Below, piece after piece: positions 9,593-18,784 of a stretch of 64,000 nucleotides of DNA (position 1 is its first letter; every line of letters starts with the position of its first letter). The translations under genes were made by a program, and so were the position numbers. Origin of the DNA: Clostridium sp. Cult1. Its GTDB lineage: Bacteria > Bacillota > Clostridia > Tissierellales > Tepidimicrobiaceae. The notes beneath the pieces are model-generated. The model made no database searches, was not told where the DNA came from, and saw only the letters and a program-made list of their open reading frames with translations. The stretch lies in contig NZ_PPXW01000001.1 of the NCBI RefSeq assembly GCF_021655095.1, forward strand, positions 1,643,676 to 1,707,675. Direction: 5' to 3'.

Positions 9593-9640
9593 TAAAAATG
9601 GTAAGAGTGTAAAGGAGTATATCCCTTTAAACCCTTACCC
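9593..9640 (-). terminator. Terminator-like hairpin between rpsB and tsf
   Basis: Minus strand: a long imperfect stem with outer arms GGTAAG/CTTACC and inner arms TAAAGG/CCTTTA, followed by ATTTTTAAC. It begins about 6 nt after the rpsB stop. It would reduce transcription of tsf relative to rpsB; read-through is expected since no clear promoter for tsf is seen in the remaining 20 nt. Confidence 0.65.
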
Positions 9641-9645
9641 TTTTC

Positions 9646-10353
9646 TTATTCTTCCACGTCTACTATCTGTTCTCCTTGTTTCCCTTCTAAAACAGCATTT
9701 GCCATAGTCTCAGTTAACAATTTTACTGCTCTAATAGCATCATCGTTTCCAGGTATTACATAGTCAATCTCATCTGGGTCACAGTTTGTATCTACAATAG
9801 CTACAACTGGAATTCCTAATATCTTAGCCTCATTTACAGCTATCCTTTCTTTTCTAGGATCTACTACAAATAAAGCATCTGGAATTCTATCCATATCTTT
9901 TATTCCACCTAAGAATTTTTCAAGTCTTTCTCTTTCATGATTAAGTTGAATTACCTCTTTCTTAGGTAAAACATCGAATATTCCCTCTTCTTCCATCTTG
10001 CCTAGCTCATGAAGTCTATCGATTCTTTTTCTAATAGTCTTATAGTTGGTCAACATTCCACCAAGCCATCTTTGATTTACATAATGCATACCGCATCTTT
10101 TAGCTTCAGCCTCTATTGCTTCTTGAGCTTGTTTTTTTGTACCTACAAAAAGAACTTCCCCACCTTCAGCGGCAACTTCTTTCACAAAATTATAAGCTAC
10201 CTCAACCATTTTAACAGTCTTTTGAAGGTCTATAATGTAAATACCATTTCTTTCTGTAAAAATGTACTCTGCCATCTTTGGGTTCCATCTTCTTGTCTGA
10301 TGTCCAAAGTGAACTCCTGCTTCTAATAAACCTTTCATTGTAATAACTGACAT
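9646..10353 (-). CDS. rpsB: 30S ribosomal protein S2
   Basis: 235 aa, standard length for S2. It opens with [22 protein letters not shown] and contains [28 protein letters not shown] and [12 protein letters not shown], all family hallmarks. The ATG at 10353 is preceded by GGAGGTG. The gene has its own strong promoter and a folded leader (10354-10451), separating it from the flagellar operon upstream. Confidence 0.98.
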   Translation of the reverse strand: MSVITMKGLLEAGVHFGHQTRRWNPKMAEYIFTERNGIYIIDLQKTVKMVEVAYNFVKEVAAEGGEVLFVGTKKQAQEAIEAEAKRCGMHYVNQRWLGGMLTNYKTIRKRIDRLHELGKMEEEGIFDVLPKKEVIQLNHERERLEKFLGGIKDMDRIPDALFVVDPRKERIAVNEAKILGIPVVAIVDTNCDPDEIDYVIPGNDDAIRAVKLLTETMANAVLEGKQGEQIVDVEE

Positions 10354-10451
10354 ATCTAATTCACCTCCATGTTTTATTCCTCCATCTTCTTCATGTATTT
10401 AAGGAACCGTTTAGGGCACAACCTTAAATATCAGAAGATGTGTGTAATCAC
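10354..10451 (-). promoter_or_regulatory. Structured 5' leader of rpsB, with a 4-codon ORF
   Basis: From the predicted start near 10451 the RNA forms a two-tier stem: outer arms CATCTTCT/AGAAGATG (10433-10440 with 10383-10390) and inner arms TTTAAGG/CCTTAAA (10422-10428 with 10398-10404), with asymmetric internal loops and a 17-nt apical loop. Directly after it GGAGG precedes a mini-ORF ATG-GAG-GTG-AAT-TAG whose codons contain the rpsB ribosome site and which ends 2 nt before the rpsB ATG. The shape suits autogenous control by S2, but this is inference from structure and position. Confidence 0.6.
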
Positions 10452-10457
10452 TTTAGT

Positions 10458-10486
10458 AGTATAACATATACAAGATCATTAATCAA
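10458..10486 (-). promoter_or_regulatory. Sigma-A promoter of rpsB
   Basis: Minus strand: -35 TTGATT (10481-10486), 17-bp spacer, -10 TATACT (10458-10463) with an extended TG element. Start expected near 10451. A 6-bp dyad GATCAT/ATGATC (10474-10479 and 10492-10497) flanks the -35 box and could be an operator or chance. Confidence 0.8.
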
Positions 10487-10504
10487 TGTTTATGATCAAT
10501 ATTT

Positions 10505-10969
10505 TTAATTAATACTAGACCACATTTTTATTATTATATCCACTTCCCTAACACCTTTATTTAATTTTTTAGCAATTTGTTCATTGGATAAACCTTGCTC
10601 CTTTAATTGAAAAATTCTTCTATTTATTTCTTTGTTGCTAATATTATCTTCCTTTGAATCATCTAATATATTTTTTCTATTTTGATTTAAAGTATTATTA
10701 CTACTATAGTTATACCTTTCCACGTATTCTTTATCCGTTATACTTAAATGTTTTTTTTGATAAGTTTCTAAATTATTTAAACTAGTTTCTATTAAGTCAT
10801 CAAAACTATTAAATATATTTTCCATAGCACTAGAACAATATTTTACATCTTCATGAATCAATAGGATTTCCTCATAAAGTTCCTTTTCTTCTTTTGAAAT
10901 ATTATTTATAATTATTAGAGAAACAACAATACATAATAAACCTACAATATTAAGTATAATCGACAGCAT
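10505..10969 (-). CDS. SwrB-like membrane protein with C-terminal HTH-like (DUF6115-type) segment
   Basis: About 154 aa: one N-terminal membrane helix (about 2-22), a polar, partly coiled middle, and a C-terminal segment (about 110-154) with the pattern IFQLKEQGLSNEQIAKKLNK, typical of DUF6115-like helix-turn-helix ends. It lies between sigD-linked genes and rpsB, exactly where B. subtilis has swrB, whose product activates the flagellar export apparatus. I infer a SwrB-type role from position and layout; sequence identity is not clear by eye. ATG 10969 is chosen (AGGTGG 5 nt upstream) over GTG 10978. Confidence 0.7.
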   Translation of the reverse strand: MLSIILNIVGLLCIVVSLIIINNISKEEKELYEEILLIHEDVKYCSSAMENIFNSFDDLIETSLNNLETYQKKHLSITDKEYVERYNYSSNNTLNQNRKNILDDSKEDNISNKEINRRIFQLKEQGLSNEQIAKKLNKGVREVDIIIKMWSSIN

Positions 10970-10982
10970 ATAATCCACCTAC

Positions 10983-11291
10983 TTAAATCTTTATATCTAT
11001 ATTTCCGCCTAATCTTGATCTATCCTTATTTTTTCTCTTCTTATTTTCCCTATCTTGCTCACTATTATCCTTACTATTTTTTGATTCCCTTCTTTTTTCT
11101 GCATCAATTCTTAAATTTTCAGTTTTACTTGTATTTCTTACTTTTTTAATATTATGTTTAATCTGCTTATCTTGCTGTACAAAACCCTGCTCCATTTGAA
11201 TTTTAACCCTATCATTTTCTACTTGTCTTGCCTTAGATACCTCTTGAGATTTAGAAATTGTATTTATATAGTCAATAGGTCTAATTGACAT
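10983..11291 (-). CDS. Small charged protein of unknown function, end of fla/che operon
   Basis: 102 aa. The N-terminus (MSIRPIDYINTISKSQEVSK) looks folded and conserved in style; the middle, about residues 50-92, is almost entirely Lys, Arg, Glu, Asp, Asn and Ser and is probably disordered; the tail LGGNIDIKI is hydrophobic again. No membrane segment, no catalytic motif. Good ribosome site (AGGAGTG). It sits 12 nt after the DUF342 gene and 14 nt before the SwrB-like gene. I do not recognise a named family; a role as a small adaptor in motility is only a guess from context. Confidence 0.75.
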   Translation of the reverse strand: MSIRPIDYINTISKSQEVSKARQVENDRVKIQMEQGFVQQDKQIKHNIKKVRNTSKTENLRIDAEKRRESKNSKDNSEQDRENKKRKNKDRSRLGGNIDIKI

Positions 11292-11303
11292 TTATAATCA
11301 CTC

Positions 11304-12716
11304 CTAATAGGGGCCCACTCTAATCTCACCCTCTTCTCTATAAAAAGAACACCTTTTCATTTCATCCCTTACAGTCATAGTACTATTTCCTATTATAATT
11401 CTTACGCCAGGATATATAGTATCTGAAACTTTTATGCGTCCTCTTGAAAGTTTATCAATCTTATCCTTTGTTATTCTGTACTCTTCTTTAAATTTTTTCA
11501 ATTCACCTAGTAAGCTGTTTTTTGTTTTTAGTAATTTTATATACATTTCAGCTTTCTTTTCATCTAATCTATTTACATTCTTTAATTTATCTAGCAAATT
11601 CAAAGATTTAACAACCTTATCTAAATTTTCTTCTAATTGATCTATCTGTTTTTTTAAATCTTCATTTCTTTCTTTTACTTCTGGATCTACACCTACTTCT
11701 AAAATAGTTTTTGTAGCCATAGATGAGCCAATAGTCCTAGCATGAATCTCCTTTCCAGCTCGACAAATCCCTCCAACTATTAGACCCCGCTTACCAATAA
11801 GAACGATATTGTCCTTGCTATAAATATGACTATGCATAATAGCTTCAGCAGTAACAGTGCCTCCTGAATTTATTACTGAGTTCTCGATAAATCTGGTTGT
11901 AATATGGCCTTTAGTTTTTACAGTTAGCTTATTATATCCTTGTATACCTTGTCTAACTATAACATCTCCAGTGTTTTCAATATATCCGCCTTCAATTACC
12001 CCCTTAATTCTTACATCTCCATCTGCTTTAACTTGGAATCCATTTAAAACACTTCCATTAACTATAACTGTTCCATTGAAATAGATATTACCTACTTTAT
12101 TATCTACATTCTCCACTTCAAATACATCGAGGACAATGACCTTATTGCCTTTTAATTCAACAAGTCCATCTTTATCAGCAACTAAGGCGGTTCCATTATC
12201 TAATAGTTTAACATTTTTTCCGTATCTTAAAACAGGGGTTTTCCCTCTCTTATATGGTATTACTTGTCCAGTTACTTTATATCCATTTTTACCTTCCCTT
12301 GGAGGTATCAATTCAGCTAAAACATCACCTTTTCTTACATTATTAACAATATTTAATTCCCTATAATTTACAGTTCCATCTTGTAATATCTTAGGTACTA
12401 GCTTTTTATCTAAATCAAAATTATATTTTACATGTCCATCCTTACCATTAATAGGTAAAATCCCTTCTGCAATACAAACTTTATTATTATAATATCCGTT
12501 TGACAATAAGATCCTTAACTCTTCTTCATTTAAACCTACCTTTAAAATATCTTTCACTTCTTCAATAATCTTTTCTATTGGTTTTTCATCTAATTCATAA
12601 TCTAGGATGTCTTGATTAATGCTAAAACTATCCTTTTTATCATCTATCAATGTAATATAACCTTTTAATCCATCTTTAGAAATTTCGATTATTATATTTG
12701 GGGAGATTTTATACAT
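11304..12716 (-). CDS. FapA family (DUF342) polymer-forming protein
   Basis: 470 aa. An N-terminal domain is followed by a right-handed beta-helix-like region (about 165-330) made of repeating Gly/Val/Ile units such as GTVIVNGSVLNGFQVKADGD and GGTVTAEAIMHSHIYSKDNI, then a coiled coil (about 335-405) and a short beta tail. This is the DUF342/FapA architecture found next to sigD in many clostridial fla/che operons. Biochemical function is unsettled: cell-surface or envelope scaffolding has been proposed for relatives. 15 nt after sigD, GGAGG ribosome site. Confidence 0.85.
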   Translation of the reverse strand: MYKISPNIIIEISKDGLKGYITLIDDKKDSFSINQDILDYELDEKPIEKIIEEVKDILKVGLNEEELRILLSNGYYNNKVCIAEGILPINGKDGHVKYNFDLDKKLVPKILQDGTVNYRELNIVNNVRKGDVLAELIPPREGKNGYKVTGQVIPYKRGKTPVLRYGKNVKLLDNGTALVADKDGLVELKGNKVIVLDVFEVENVDNKVGNIYFNGTVIVNGSVLNGFQVKADGDVRIKGVIEGGYIENTGDVIVRQGIQGYNKLTVKTKGHITTRFIENSVINSGGTVTAEAIMHSHIYSKDNIVLIGKRGLIVGGICRAGKEIHARTIGSSMATKTILEVGVDPEVKERNEDLKKQIDQLEENLDKVVKSLNLLDKLKNVNRLDEKKAEMYIKLLKTKNSLLGELKKFKEEYRITKDKIDKLSRGRIKVSDTIYPGVRIIIGNSTMTVRDEMKRCSFYREEGEIRVGPY

Positions 12717-12731
12717 ATTATTGCCTCCTAA

Positions 12732-13478
12732 TCAGTTCTCATAGATTCCTAGTTTTTTCAGCTTATTCTTAATATTTAATATTGCCTTACTATGTATCTG
12801 AGAAATTCTAGATTCTGATAATTCCATAATATGCCCAATTTCCTTATAGGTTAGTTCTTCATAATAATATAGAGAAATTACTATTTTTTCGTTATCCTTC
12901 AATTCATCAATTATTCTACCGAGAGTTTCTATTATCTCCTTTTTTTCAAAAATATCTTCTGGTGTATTTATATCCTTATCATTATTTATATAATATTCAC
13001 CTTTATTTACAAGCAAATCCTCCAATGAAGCAATGTTAAAATTTGTTGTATCAGCAAGAATAGACTCTAATTCATTTACAGATATACATAAAAAATCTGA
13101 TAATTCTTCCTTGGTTGGAGTTCTTCCTAATTTGTTTTCTAAACTAATCATACCATTTTGAATATCTTTTGATTTTTTTCTTAATGTTCTAGGGATCCAA
13201 TCAAGTTTCCTTATATTATCAATAATAGTGCCTTTTATCCTTATCTGAGCATAGGTTTCAAACTTAATATTTTTACTTATATCAAAGCGTTCAATACTAT
13301 CTATTAAACCCATAACTCCAAAACCAACTAAATCTTCGTATTCTATTTTGCTTCCATAGAAATTATACATCCTACCTGCAACTATTTTAACTAAACCAAT
13401 ATATTCTTCTATAAGTAATTGTCGTATATTTCTATCTTTAGTTCTAGCATACTTTCTCCATAGTTCATCTGTCTTCAT
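12732..13478 (-). CDS. sigD: RNA polymerase sigma factor, FliA/SigD family (sigma-28)
   Basis: Directs RNA polymerase to late flagellar, chemotaxis and autolysin promoters. 248 aa. Region 2 is visible as DLVGFGVMGLIDSIERFD and KFETYAQIRIKGTIID, region 3 in the middle (GRTPTKEELSDFL), and region 4 helix-turn-helix as LTYKEIGHIMELSESRISQI. No region 1.1, as expected. It closes the chemotaxis part of the operon after cheD. The anti-sigma gene flgM is not in this window. Confidence 0.95.
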   Translation of the reverse strand: MKTDELWRKYARTKDRNIRQLLIEEYIGLVKIVAGRMYNFYGSKIEYEDLVGFGVMGLIDSIERFDISKNIKFETYAQIRIKGTIIDNIRKLDWIPRTLRKKSKDIQNGMISLENKLGRTPTKEELSDFLCISVNELESILADTTNFNIASLEDLLVNKGEYYINNDKDINTPEDIFEKKEIIETLGRIIDELKDNEKIVISLYYYEELTYKEIGHIMELSESRISQIHSKAILNIKNKLKKLGIYEN

Positions 13479-13505
13479 TCTAATTACTTACCTCCCTATG
13501 GAACA

Positions 13506-13988
13506 TTAAATAATCTTAACTCCATGGCCAATTGTTTTTACTAGTAAAGATCCATCTTCTGCATTTAATTCTATGGTTCTACCATAGTTACCCCCAGTAT
13601 CTTCAGATATAATATCAATATTTAACTCCTTTAATTTCATCTTCGTTGCTAAAACATTTCTCTCTCCTATTTTTAAAACACTGCTATTATTGTTAAATGA
13701 AAACATTTGAGAGCCCCCTGCTATTTTAGCAGTGATATATTTTTTTACAGCCCCTTCCTCCACCATCATATTTATTAACAAATCTATTCCAGTATCAACA
13801 AATTTAGATTTGTTTTCGTTGTTTCTAATCTCATTACTTGAAGGCAACATAACATGGGCTAACCCAGCAATTTTATTATATCTATCATACAAAGCTATCC
13901 CTACGCAAGAACCCAAACCAAGAGTTGTCAAAATCCCAGGAGCTTTTACAGTATTTAAATCCGCCATACCAACTTTGATTTTTTTCAT
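13506..13988 (-). CDS. cheD: Chemoreceptor glutamine deamidase CheD
   Basis: Deamidates receptor glutamines and, in B. subtilis, partners with CheC in an adaptation loop. 160 aa. The Cys-His active site is visible in TLGLGSCVGIALYD and GLAHVMLP, with the ITAKIAGGSQMF strand after it. Start ATG 13988, with AGGAG inside the last codons of cheC, pointing to coupled translation with its partner. Confidence 0.95.
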   Translation of the reverse strand: MKKIKVGMADLNTVKAPGILTTLGLGSCVGIALYDRYNKIAGLAHVMLPSSNEIRNNENKSKFVDTGIDLLINMMVEEGAVKKYITAKIAGGSQMFSFNNNSSVLKIGERNVLATKMKLKELNIDIISEDTGGNYGRTIELNAEDGSLLVKTIGHGVKII

Positions 13989-13989
13989 A

Positions 13990-14592
13990 TTATAAAACTC
14001 CTAAACTAGATAGTATTTTTTCAAAAGAATCCATATCGGGTAATAAGAACAAATTCCCATGAACAAAATTTTCCCCTTCTTCAAAAATAGTTTCTATAAA
14101 CAATACCTGATCCGCTATAAGACCAAACTGTATTGCAGGCACAGATAGAATTGCACCCGCCATATCAACTGCTAAAGATGGAACTGAAACGGTTATTTTT
14201 AAATCTGTTAAAGAACTTAAGGAGTTTACATAGGAAGATGCTAATATATTACCTACTTCTGATAAGGCAGACATAGCTATATCGTCAAGTTCGTTATCCT
14301 CTCTACTTAATAGCATATTTGTTAAATTAAGGGCAGAATTTAAATCTAGTATAAACATAATATTCCCTTCTATATCACTACCTAAATTTAAATATATTCC
14401 TACAACTAGTTTCTCTTCTCCTCCTAACATTTCAGCTACGTCATTAAATTCCATAATCCGCACCTTAGGTACTTTCATATCAATCCTTTTTGCCAACATA
14501 CTAGCAAGTGCTGTTACAGCATTTCCAGACCCTATATTTCCAATTTCCTTTAGTACATCTATCATCACACAATTTAAATTATCCACATCCAT
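13990..14592 (-). CDS. cheC: CheY-P phosphatase CheC
   Basis: Dephosphorylates CheY-P and binds CheD. 200 aa. Two phosphatase motifs of the D/SxxxExxN type are present: DVLKEIGN near the N-terminus and SALSEVGN around residue 100, so both active centres seem intact, as in B. subtilis CheC. Located between cheW and cheD. Confidence 0.95.
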   Translation of the reverse strand: MDVDNLNCVMIDVLKEIGNIGSGNAVTALASMLAKRIDMKVPKVRIMEFNDVAEMLGGEEKLVVGIYLNLGSDIEGNIMFILDLNSALNLTNMLLSREDNELDDIAMSALSEVGNILASSYVNSLSSLTDLKITVSVPSLAVDMAGAILSVPAIQFGLIADQVLFIETIFEEGENFVHGNLFLLPDMDSFEKILSSLGVL

Positions 14593-14606
14593 GATCTTAT
14601 GCTCCC

Positions 14607-15038
14607 TTAATATTCTAGAATTTTGTCTAATTTTAGTAATATAATCAATTTCCCTGAAGCCTTCCCAATCCCACTAATATACTCAATATATTGATTTCCT
14701 TCAGTATATGGAGGCTTGTCTATGTTTTCCTTATCTATTTCTAAAACTTCAGAAGATGAATCCACTACTAACCCGGCAACAATTTCATTTTCAGTAACAA
14801 CAATAATCCTAGAATTTTCACCTTCATCACTTTGGTCCATTCCTAATTTTGTTTTTAAGCTTACTATAGGAATTACCTCACCTCTTAAATTTATTACCCC
14901 ATTTATGTAATTAGGTGCATTGGGAATTCTCGTTGCTTGTCCGATTTTTTCAATAGATAAAACGCTATTTATAGGAACTCCATAATATTCCTGGTTCAAT
15001 TTGAAAATTACATATTTATTTTCTCCATCGGAAGACAT
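14607..15038 (-). CDS. cheW: Chemotaxis coupling protein CheW
   Basis: Links chemoreceptors to the CheA kinase. 143 aa, a single CheW beta-barrel domain: VIFKLNQEYYGVPINSVLSI, then IPNAPNYINGVINLRGEVIP, and GIGKASGKLIILLKLDKIL at the C-terminus. Follows cheA by 14 nt with GGGGTGG as ribosome site. Confidence 0.96.
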   Translation of the reverse strand: MSSDGENKYVIFKLNQEYYGVPINSVLSIEKIGQATRIPNAPNYINGVINLRGEVIPIVSLKTKLGMDQSDEGENSRIIVVTENEIVAGLVVDSSSEVLEIDKENIDKPPYTEGNQYIEYISGIGKASGKLIILLKLDKILEY

Positions 15039-15052
15039 AATAGACCACCCCT

Positions 15053-17071
15053 CTATATTATTGAATTAATATCTAGTATTAAGGATACATTACCATTTCC
15101 TAATATGGTTGCTCCAGATAAATAGTTAATATTTGATAAATATTTACCCAAAGGTTTTATAACTATTTCCTGCTGACCTATTAAATTATCCACCAATAAA
15201 GCTGCCTGTTTTTCTCCTTTTCTAACTACCACTACTAAATATTCATCATTAGAGTTGATAAATTCTAATCCCATTAATTGATGTAATTTAATCATAGGAA
15301 TGGTTTTCCCTCTATAAAGAATTATATCTTGTCCCTGAATATTTCTAATACTATCTTTATTTATACTGGTTATCTCTGTAATAGAACTTAAAGGTATAGC
15401 ATATATCTCATTTTCTAATTTTATTAATAAAGCCTGTATAATAGCCAGAGTCAATGGTATCCTTATAATAAATCTAGTCCCAACATTGGCTTCACTTTCT
15501 ATCTCAATAGACCCATTAATCGATTCAATTTTGCTTTTTACAACATCTAATCCTACTCCCCTTCCTGATACATCAGATACTTCATCTGATGTACTGAAGC
15601 CTGGTTCAAACAATAAAGTTTTAATCTCTTCTTCTGATAATAAATCTGCTTCTTGAGAAGTGATTATTTCCTTTTCTATAGCCTTTCTTTTAACTCCTTC
15701 AATATCTATTCCGCCACCATCATCAAAAACTTCAACTACAACGTTGTTGCCATCAGGAAAAGCTTTCAAAATTACAGTCCCTTCTTTAGGCTTACCTAAG
15801 TTAACTCTTTTCTCAGGGGTTTCAATTCCATGATCAATAGAATTTCTTATTATATGGATTAATGGATCGCCTATTTCATCTATTACAGTTCTATCTACCT
15901 CAGTATCTTCACCATACATTTGAAGATTTATTTTTTTATTTAATTCTTTAGACAAATCTCTTACCATACGTGGAAATCTATTAAAAACCCTTTCTATTGG
16001 AACCATACGGACCTTCATAACTGCATCATGCAGACTGGTAGTGATTCTTTCAAGATATTCAATGGCCTCATTCATATTTTCTTTATTGGATATATCACTC
16101 AAATCGTCCATTCTAGTCTTAATTATTATTAGCTCGCTGACTAAATTCATTAAATTATCTAATCGATCAATGTCTACTCTAACTGTTTTGCCAATTTTAT
16201 TTTCCCTAGTAGATATTGTAGCCTTATTGCCATTCTTCATTGGCTCATTCTTAATTGGCTCATTCTTATTTTTTTCAAGATTTTCAGTTTCTTTAACTAA
16301 AACCGGCTTAGCTTTCACTGTTTCCACATCATCGATGATGGATATATGAATTTGTTCTATCTCTGATATGCTATTTAACTCATCTCTTAATTTTCCCTCA
16401 TCAACTTCAGAAATAAAAACCATAGAAAAACTGAGATCAAATTTTTCATCTTCTATATCTTCCGCAGAAGGGTTAGAGTAGATTATATCACCTAGAGATT
16501 CTAAAGTATTAAAGATTATAAAAGCCCTAGCAGATTTTAACATACATTTTGGGCTTAGTTCTATTTCAATATTGAATATATTTAATCCATTTGTTTTAGC
16601 TTGATTTATTATGTTTAACACATATTGATTTAAAGAAGTTTCCTTATCTTTTCCTACACTTTTATCATCTTCTCTAGCTCCATTGTTGTTTAATATCATC
16701 TTTAATTTTTCTACAAGATCATAATGATCTTCCTTATCTTCATTTCCAGTAACAGCAATTTGATTAACAGAGTAATCAAGCACATCAAAACATTCGAATA
16801 TAATATCGATTACATCCGTAGTCAATTCTACATCCTTATTACGAATACCATCTAATACATTTTCCATTTCATGAGTTAAACTAGCCATATTGACAAATCC
16901 CATGGTACCAGACATGCCTTTTAAAGTATGAGCTACCCTAAATAACTCATTTATTAAAGAAGTATTAGATTTATCTTTTTCCAATTCCAATAAAGCTTCA
17001 TTCATATTTTGTAAATGTTCTTTTGCTTCTTCTACAAATAAATTTAAATATTGATTTAAGTCTAAATCCAT
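15053..17071 (-). CDS. cheA: Chemotaxis histidine kinase CheA
   Basis: Autophosphorylates and passes phosphate to CheY and CheB. 672 aa with all five domains: P1 Hpt (phospho-His48 in FRVAHTLKGMSGTMGF), P2 CheY/CheB docking (about 150-260), P3 dimerisation (about 300-360), P4 ATPase (N-box IRNSIDHGIETPEKR, G1 VFDDGGGID, G2 GRGVGLDVVKSKI) and P5 CheW-like regulatory domain (about 535-672). A short repeated Lys/Asn/Glu/Pro linker near 270 is probably flexible. Two nt after cheB. Confidence 0.97.
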   Translation of the reverse strand: MDLDLNQYLNLFVEEAKEHLQNMNEALLELEKDKSNTSLINELFRVAHTLKGMSGTMGFVNMASLTHEMENVLDGIRNKDVELTTDVIDIIFECFDVLDYSVNQIAVTGNEDKEDHYDLVEKLKMILNNNGAREDDKSVGKDKETSLNQYVLNIINQAKTNGLNIFNIEIELSPKCMLKSARAFIIFNTLESLGDIIYSNPSAEDIEDEKFDLSFSMVFISEVDEGKLRDELNSISEIEQIHISIIDDVETVKAKPVLVKETENLEKNKNEPIKNEPMKNGNKATISTRENKIGKTVRVDIDRLDNLMNLVSELIIIKTRMDDLSDISNKENMNEAIEYLERITTSLHDAVMKVRMVPIERVFNRFPRMVRDLSKELNKKINLQMYGEDTEVDRTVIDEIGDPLIHIIRNSIDHGIETPEKRVNLGKPKEGTVILKAFPDGNNVVVEVFDDGGGIDIEGVKRKAIEKEIITSQEADLLSEEEIKTLLFEPGFSTSDEVSDVSGRGVGLDVVKSKIESINGSIEIESEANVGTRFIIRIPLTLAIIQALLIKLENEIYAIPLSSITEITSINKDSIRNIQGQDIILYRGKTIPMIKLHQLMGLEFINSNDEYLVVVVRKGEKQAALLVDNLIGQQEIVIKPLGKYLSNINYLSGATILGNGNVSLILDINSII

Positions 17072-17073
17072 TA

Positions 17074-18117
17074 CTACACCCCCACCCTACTCATTATTTC
17101 ATGAGCTATATTGTTTAAAGGAACTACTTTGTCGATATGCTTAGTATTTATAGCAGACTTAGGCATTCCAAAAACTACCGATGATTCTTTGTCTTGTGCT
17201 ATTGTATAACCTTTTGACTTTTTTATTTTAATAATTCCGTTAGAACCATCAGAACCCATACCAGTTAATATTACGCCTACTTTCTTTATATCATCTATCT
17301 TAGCAACAGATTCCATTAGCACATCAACAGAAGGCCTTAAACCTTTTATAACTGGTTTTTTATTTAATTGAATGAAATAACCAGATTCTTTTTGAATTAC
17401 TTCCATATGAAAATCTCCCGGTGCAATATAACAATGTCCTTTTTTTAATCTATCGCCTTCTTCGCCTTCCTTTACTTTAATCTTTGATAGACTATTTAAT
17501 CTATCAGCTAATGATTTAGTAAAATTTGGAGGCATATGTTGTACTACAACAATAGAACCATTGATATTTTTAGGCAATAGAGGTAGAACTTCCTTTAATG
17601 CTCTAGGTCCTCCTGTAGAAGTACCTATTACAATTAAATATTCAAAACTATCTCCAATATCTTTATCAATAACAGGATTAATAGCTATAGGTTTAATTGT
17701 AGACTTTTTGATACATTTAATATTAGATTTTGCTGACACTTTGATTTTATTTATCATGTCAACTTTTGTTGCTTTACCACTTAAGCTAAAAATATTTTTT
17801 GGTTTCTCTATAAAGTCAATAGCTCCCTTTTCTAAAGCTTCTAAAGTTAATGCAGCATCTTTTTGAGTCAAGTTACTAACCACGATTACAGGTATACTGT
17901 AATTATTAACTATATTTTCCAAAGTTGTAATGCCATTCATTACTGGCATCTCAATATCAAGGGTAATAATATCAGGTTTTAATAGGGGAATCTTTTCTAA
18001 AGCCTCTATCCCATTTTTAGCTTCTCCTATTACAACAATTTCATTATCTTCATTCAATATATCTTTTAATATTTTCCTTGCAAATGGCGAATCATCAACT
18101 ATTAATACTCTTATCAA
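17074..18117 (-). CDS. cheB: Receptor methylesterase/deamidase CheB
   Basis: 347 aa. Receiver domain at 1-120 (VLIVDDSPFARKIL; phospho-acceptor D54 in TLDIEMPVMNG) and catalytic domain at about 155-345 with Ser (VIGTSTGGPRAL), His (VVVQHMPPNFTKSLADRL) and Asp (GVILTGMGSDGSNG). Start is TTG at 18117, placed immediately after the PilZ stop with AAGGA upstream. The methyltransferase partner cheR is not in the window. Confidence 0.96.
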   Translation of the reverse strand: MIRVLIVDDSPFARKILKDILNEDNEIVVIGEAKNGIEALEKIPLLKPDIITLDIEMPVMNGITTLENIVNNYSIPVIVVSNLTQKDAALTLEALEKGAIDFIEKPKNIFSLSGKATKVDMINKIKVSAKSNIKCIKKSTIKPIAINPVIDKDIGDSFEYLIVIGTSTGGPRALKEVLPLLPKNINGSIVVVQHMPPNFTKSLADRLNSLSKIKVKEGEEGDRLKKGHCYIAPGDFHMEVIQKESGYFIQLNKKPVIKGLRPSVDVLMESVAKIDDIKKVGVILTGMGSDGSNGIIKIKKSKGYTIAQDKESSVVFGMPKSAINTKHIDKVVPLNNIAHEIMSRVGV

Positions 18118-18783
18118 TTAGATCAATCCTTTTTCTCTTAACAATCGTTGTTTTAAAAATATAAATTGAATTATTTTATCTCTATCTTTTTCGTCTAATC
18201 CTACGAATTTTATCCCTAAACCATAACTATAGTCAAAAGTATCTACTTTTTCTATTCTTACCACACTACCTTTTACTTCAATTTGCCTTTCTTCTATATT
18301 GAATTGACATGATACAATGTCTCCAACTTCATGTTGATAATTTGAATATAGCTTTAATCCTCCACCGCTTATATCCTTTGTCCTACATTCTTCTGAAATA
18401 GTTTTTTGTTCATGATCCTCTTTAATGGTAAACTTTTTAATTACTGGGATATTAACGGAAAGCCTATAAAACCCTCTTAATTGGAACCTTTTAATATTAG
18501 ATATTTTTTGTAATATTAGAGTATAAATTTTTTCATATTCTCTCTTCAATACTTTAGCTTTAAAAGAATATCTTCCTTTATTTTCTATAATGTAACTAAC
18601 CTCAATTATCTCATCCTTATGTATCAAAATTATTTCACTTTTATAAATAGGTCCGCTAACAACGATAATTTGTTTATCCAAAATATCCAGAACCTGGCTT
18701 GGATAAACATTTCCTTTTTTTGTATTTGTTCTTATAAGCTCAATCCTGTCCCCGATATTAAATGTGTTTTGCTCCTTTATCAT
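18118..18783 (-). CDS. PilZ-domain c-di-GMP effector (YpfA/YcgR type)
   Basis: 221 aa. An N-terminal YcgR-like flagellar-brake domain (about 1-95) precedes a PilZ domain with both c-di-GMP binding motifs intact: RxxxR in QLRGFYRLSV (R103, R107) and DxSxxG in KDISGGGLKL (D137-G142). Relatives slow flagella or motility when c-di-GMP rises. I place the start at ATG 18783 (AGGTGG upstream, one base after the flhG stop); the longer in-frame version overlaps flhG by 80 nt and has no support. Encoded between flhG and cheB. Confidence 0.92.
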   Translation of the reverse strand: MIKEQNTFNIGDRIELIRTNTKKGNVYPSQVLDILDKQIIVVSGPIYKSEIILIHKDEIIEVSYIIENKGRYSFKAKVLKREYEKIYTLILQKISNIKRFQLRGFYRLSVNIPVIKKFTIKEDHEQKTISEECRTKDISGGGLKLYSNYQHEVGDIVSCQFNIEERQIEVKGSVVRIEKVDTFDYSYGLGIKFVGLDEKDRDKIIQFIFLKQRLLREKGLI

Positions 18784-18784
18784 A

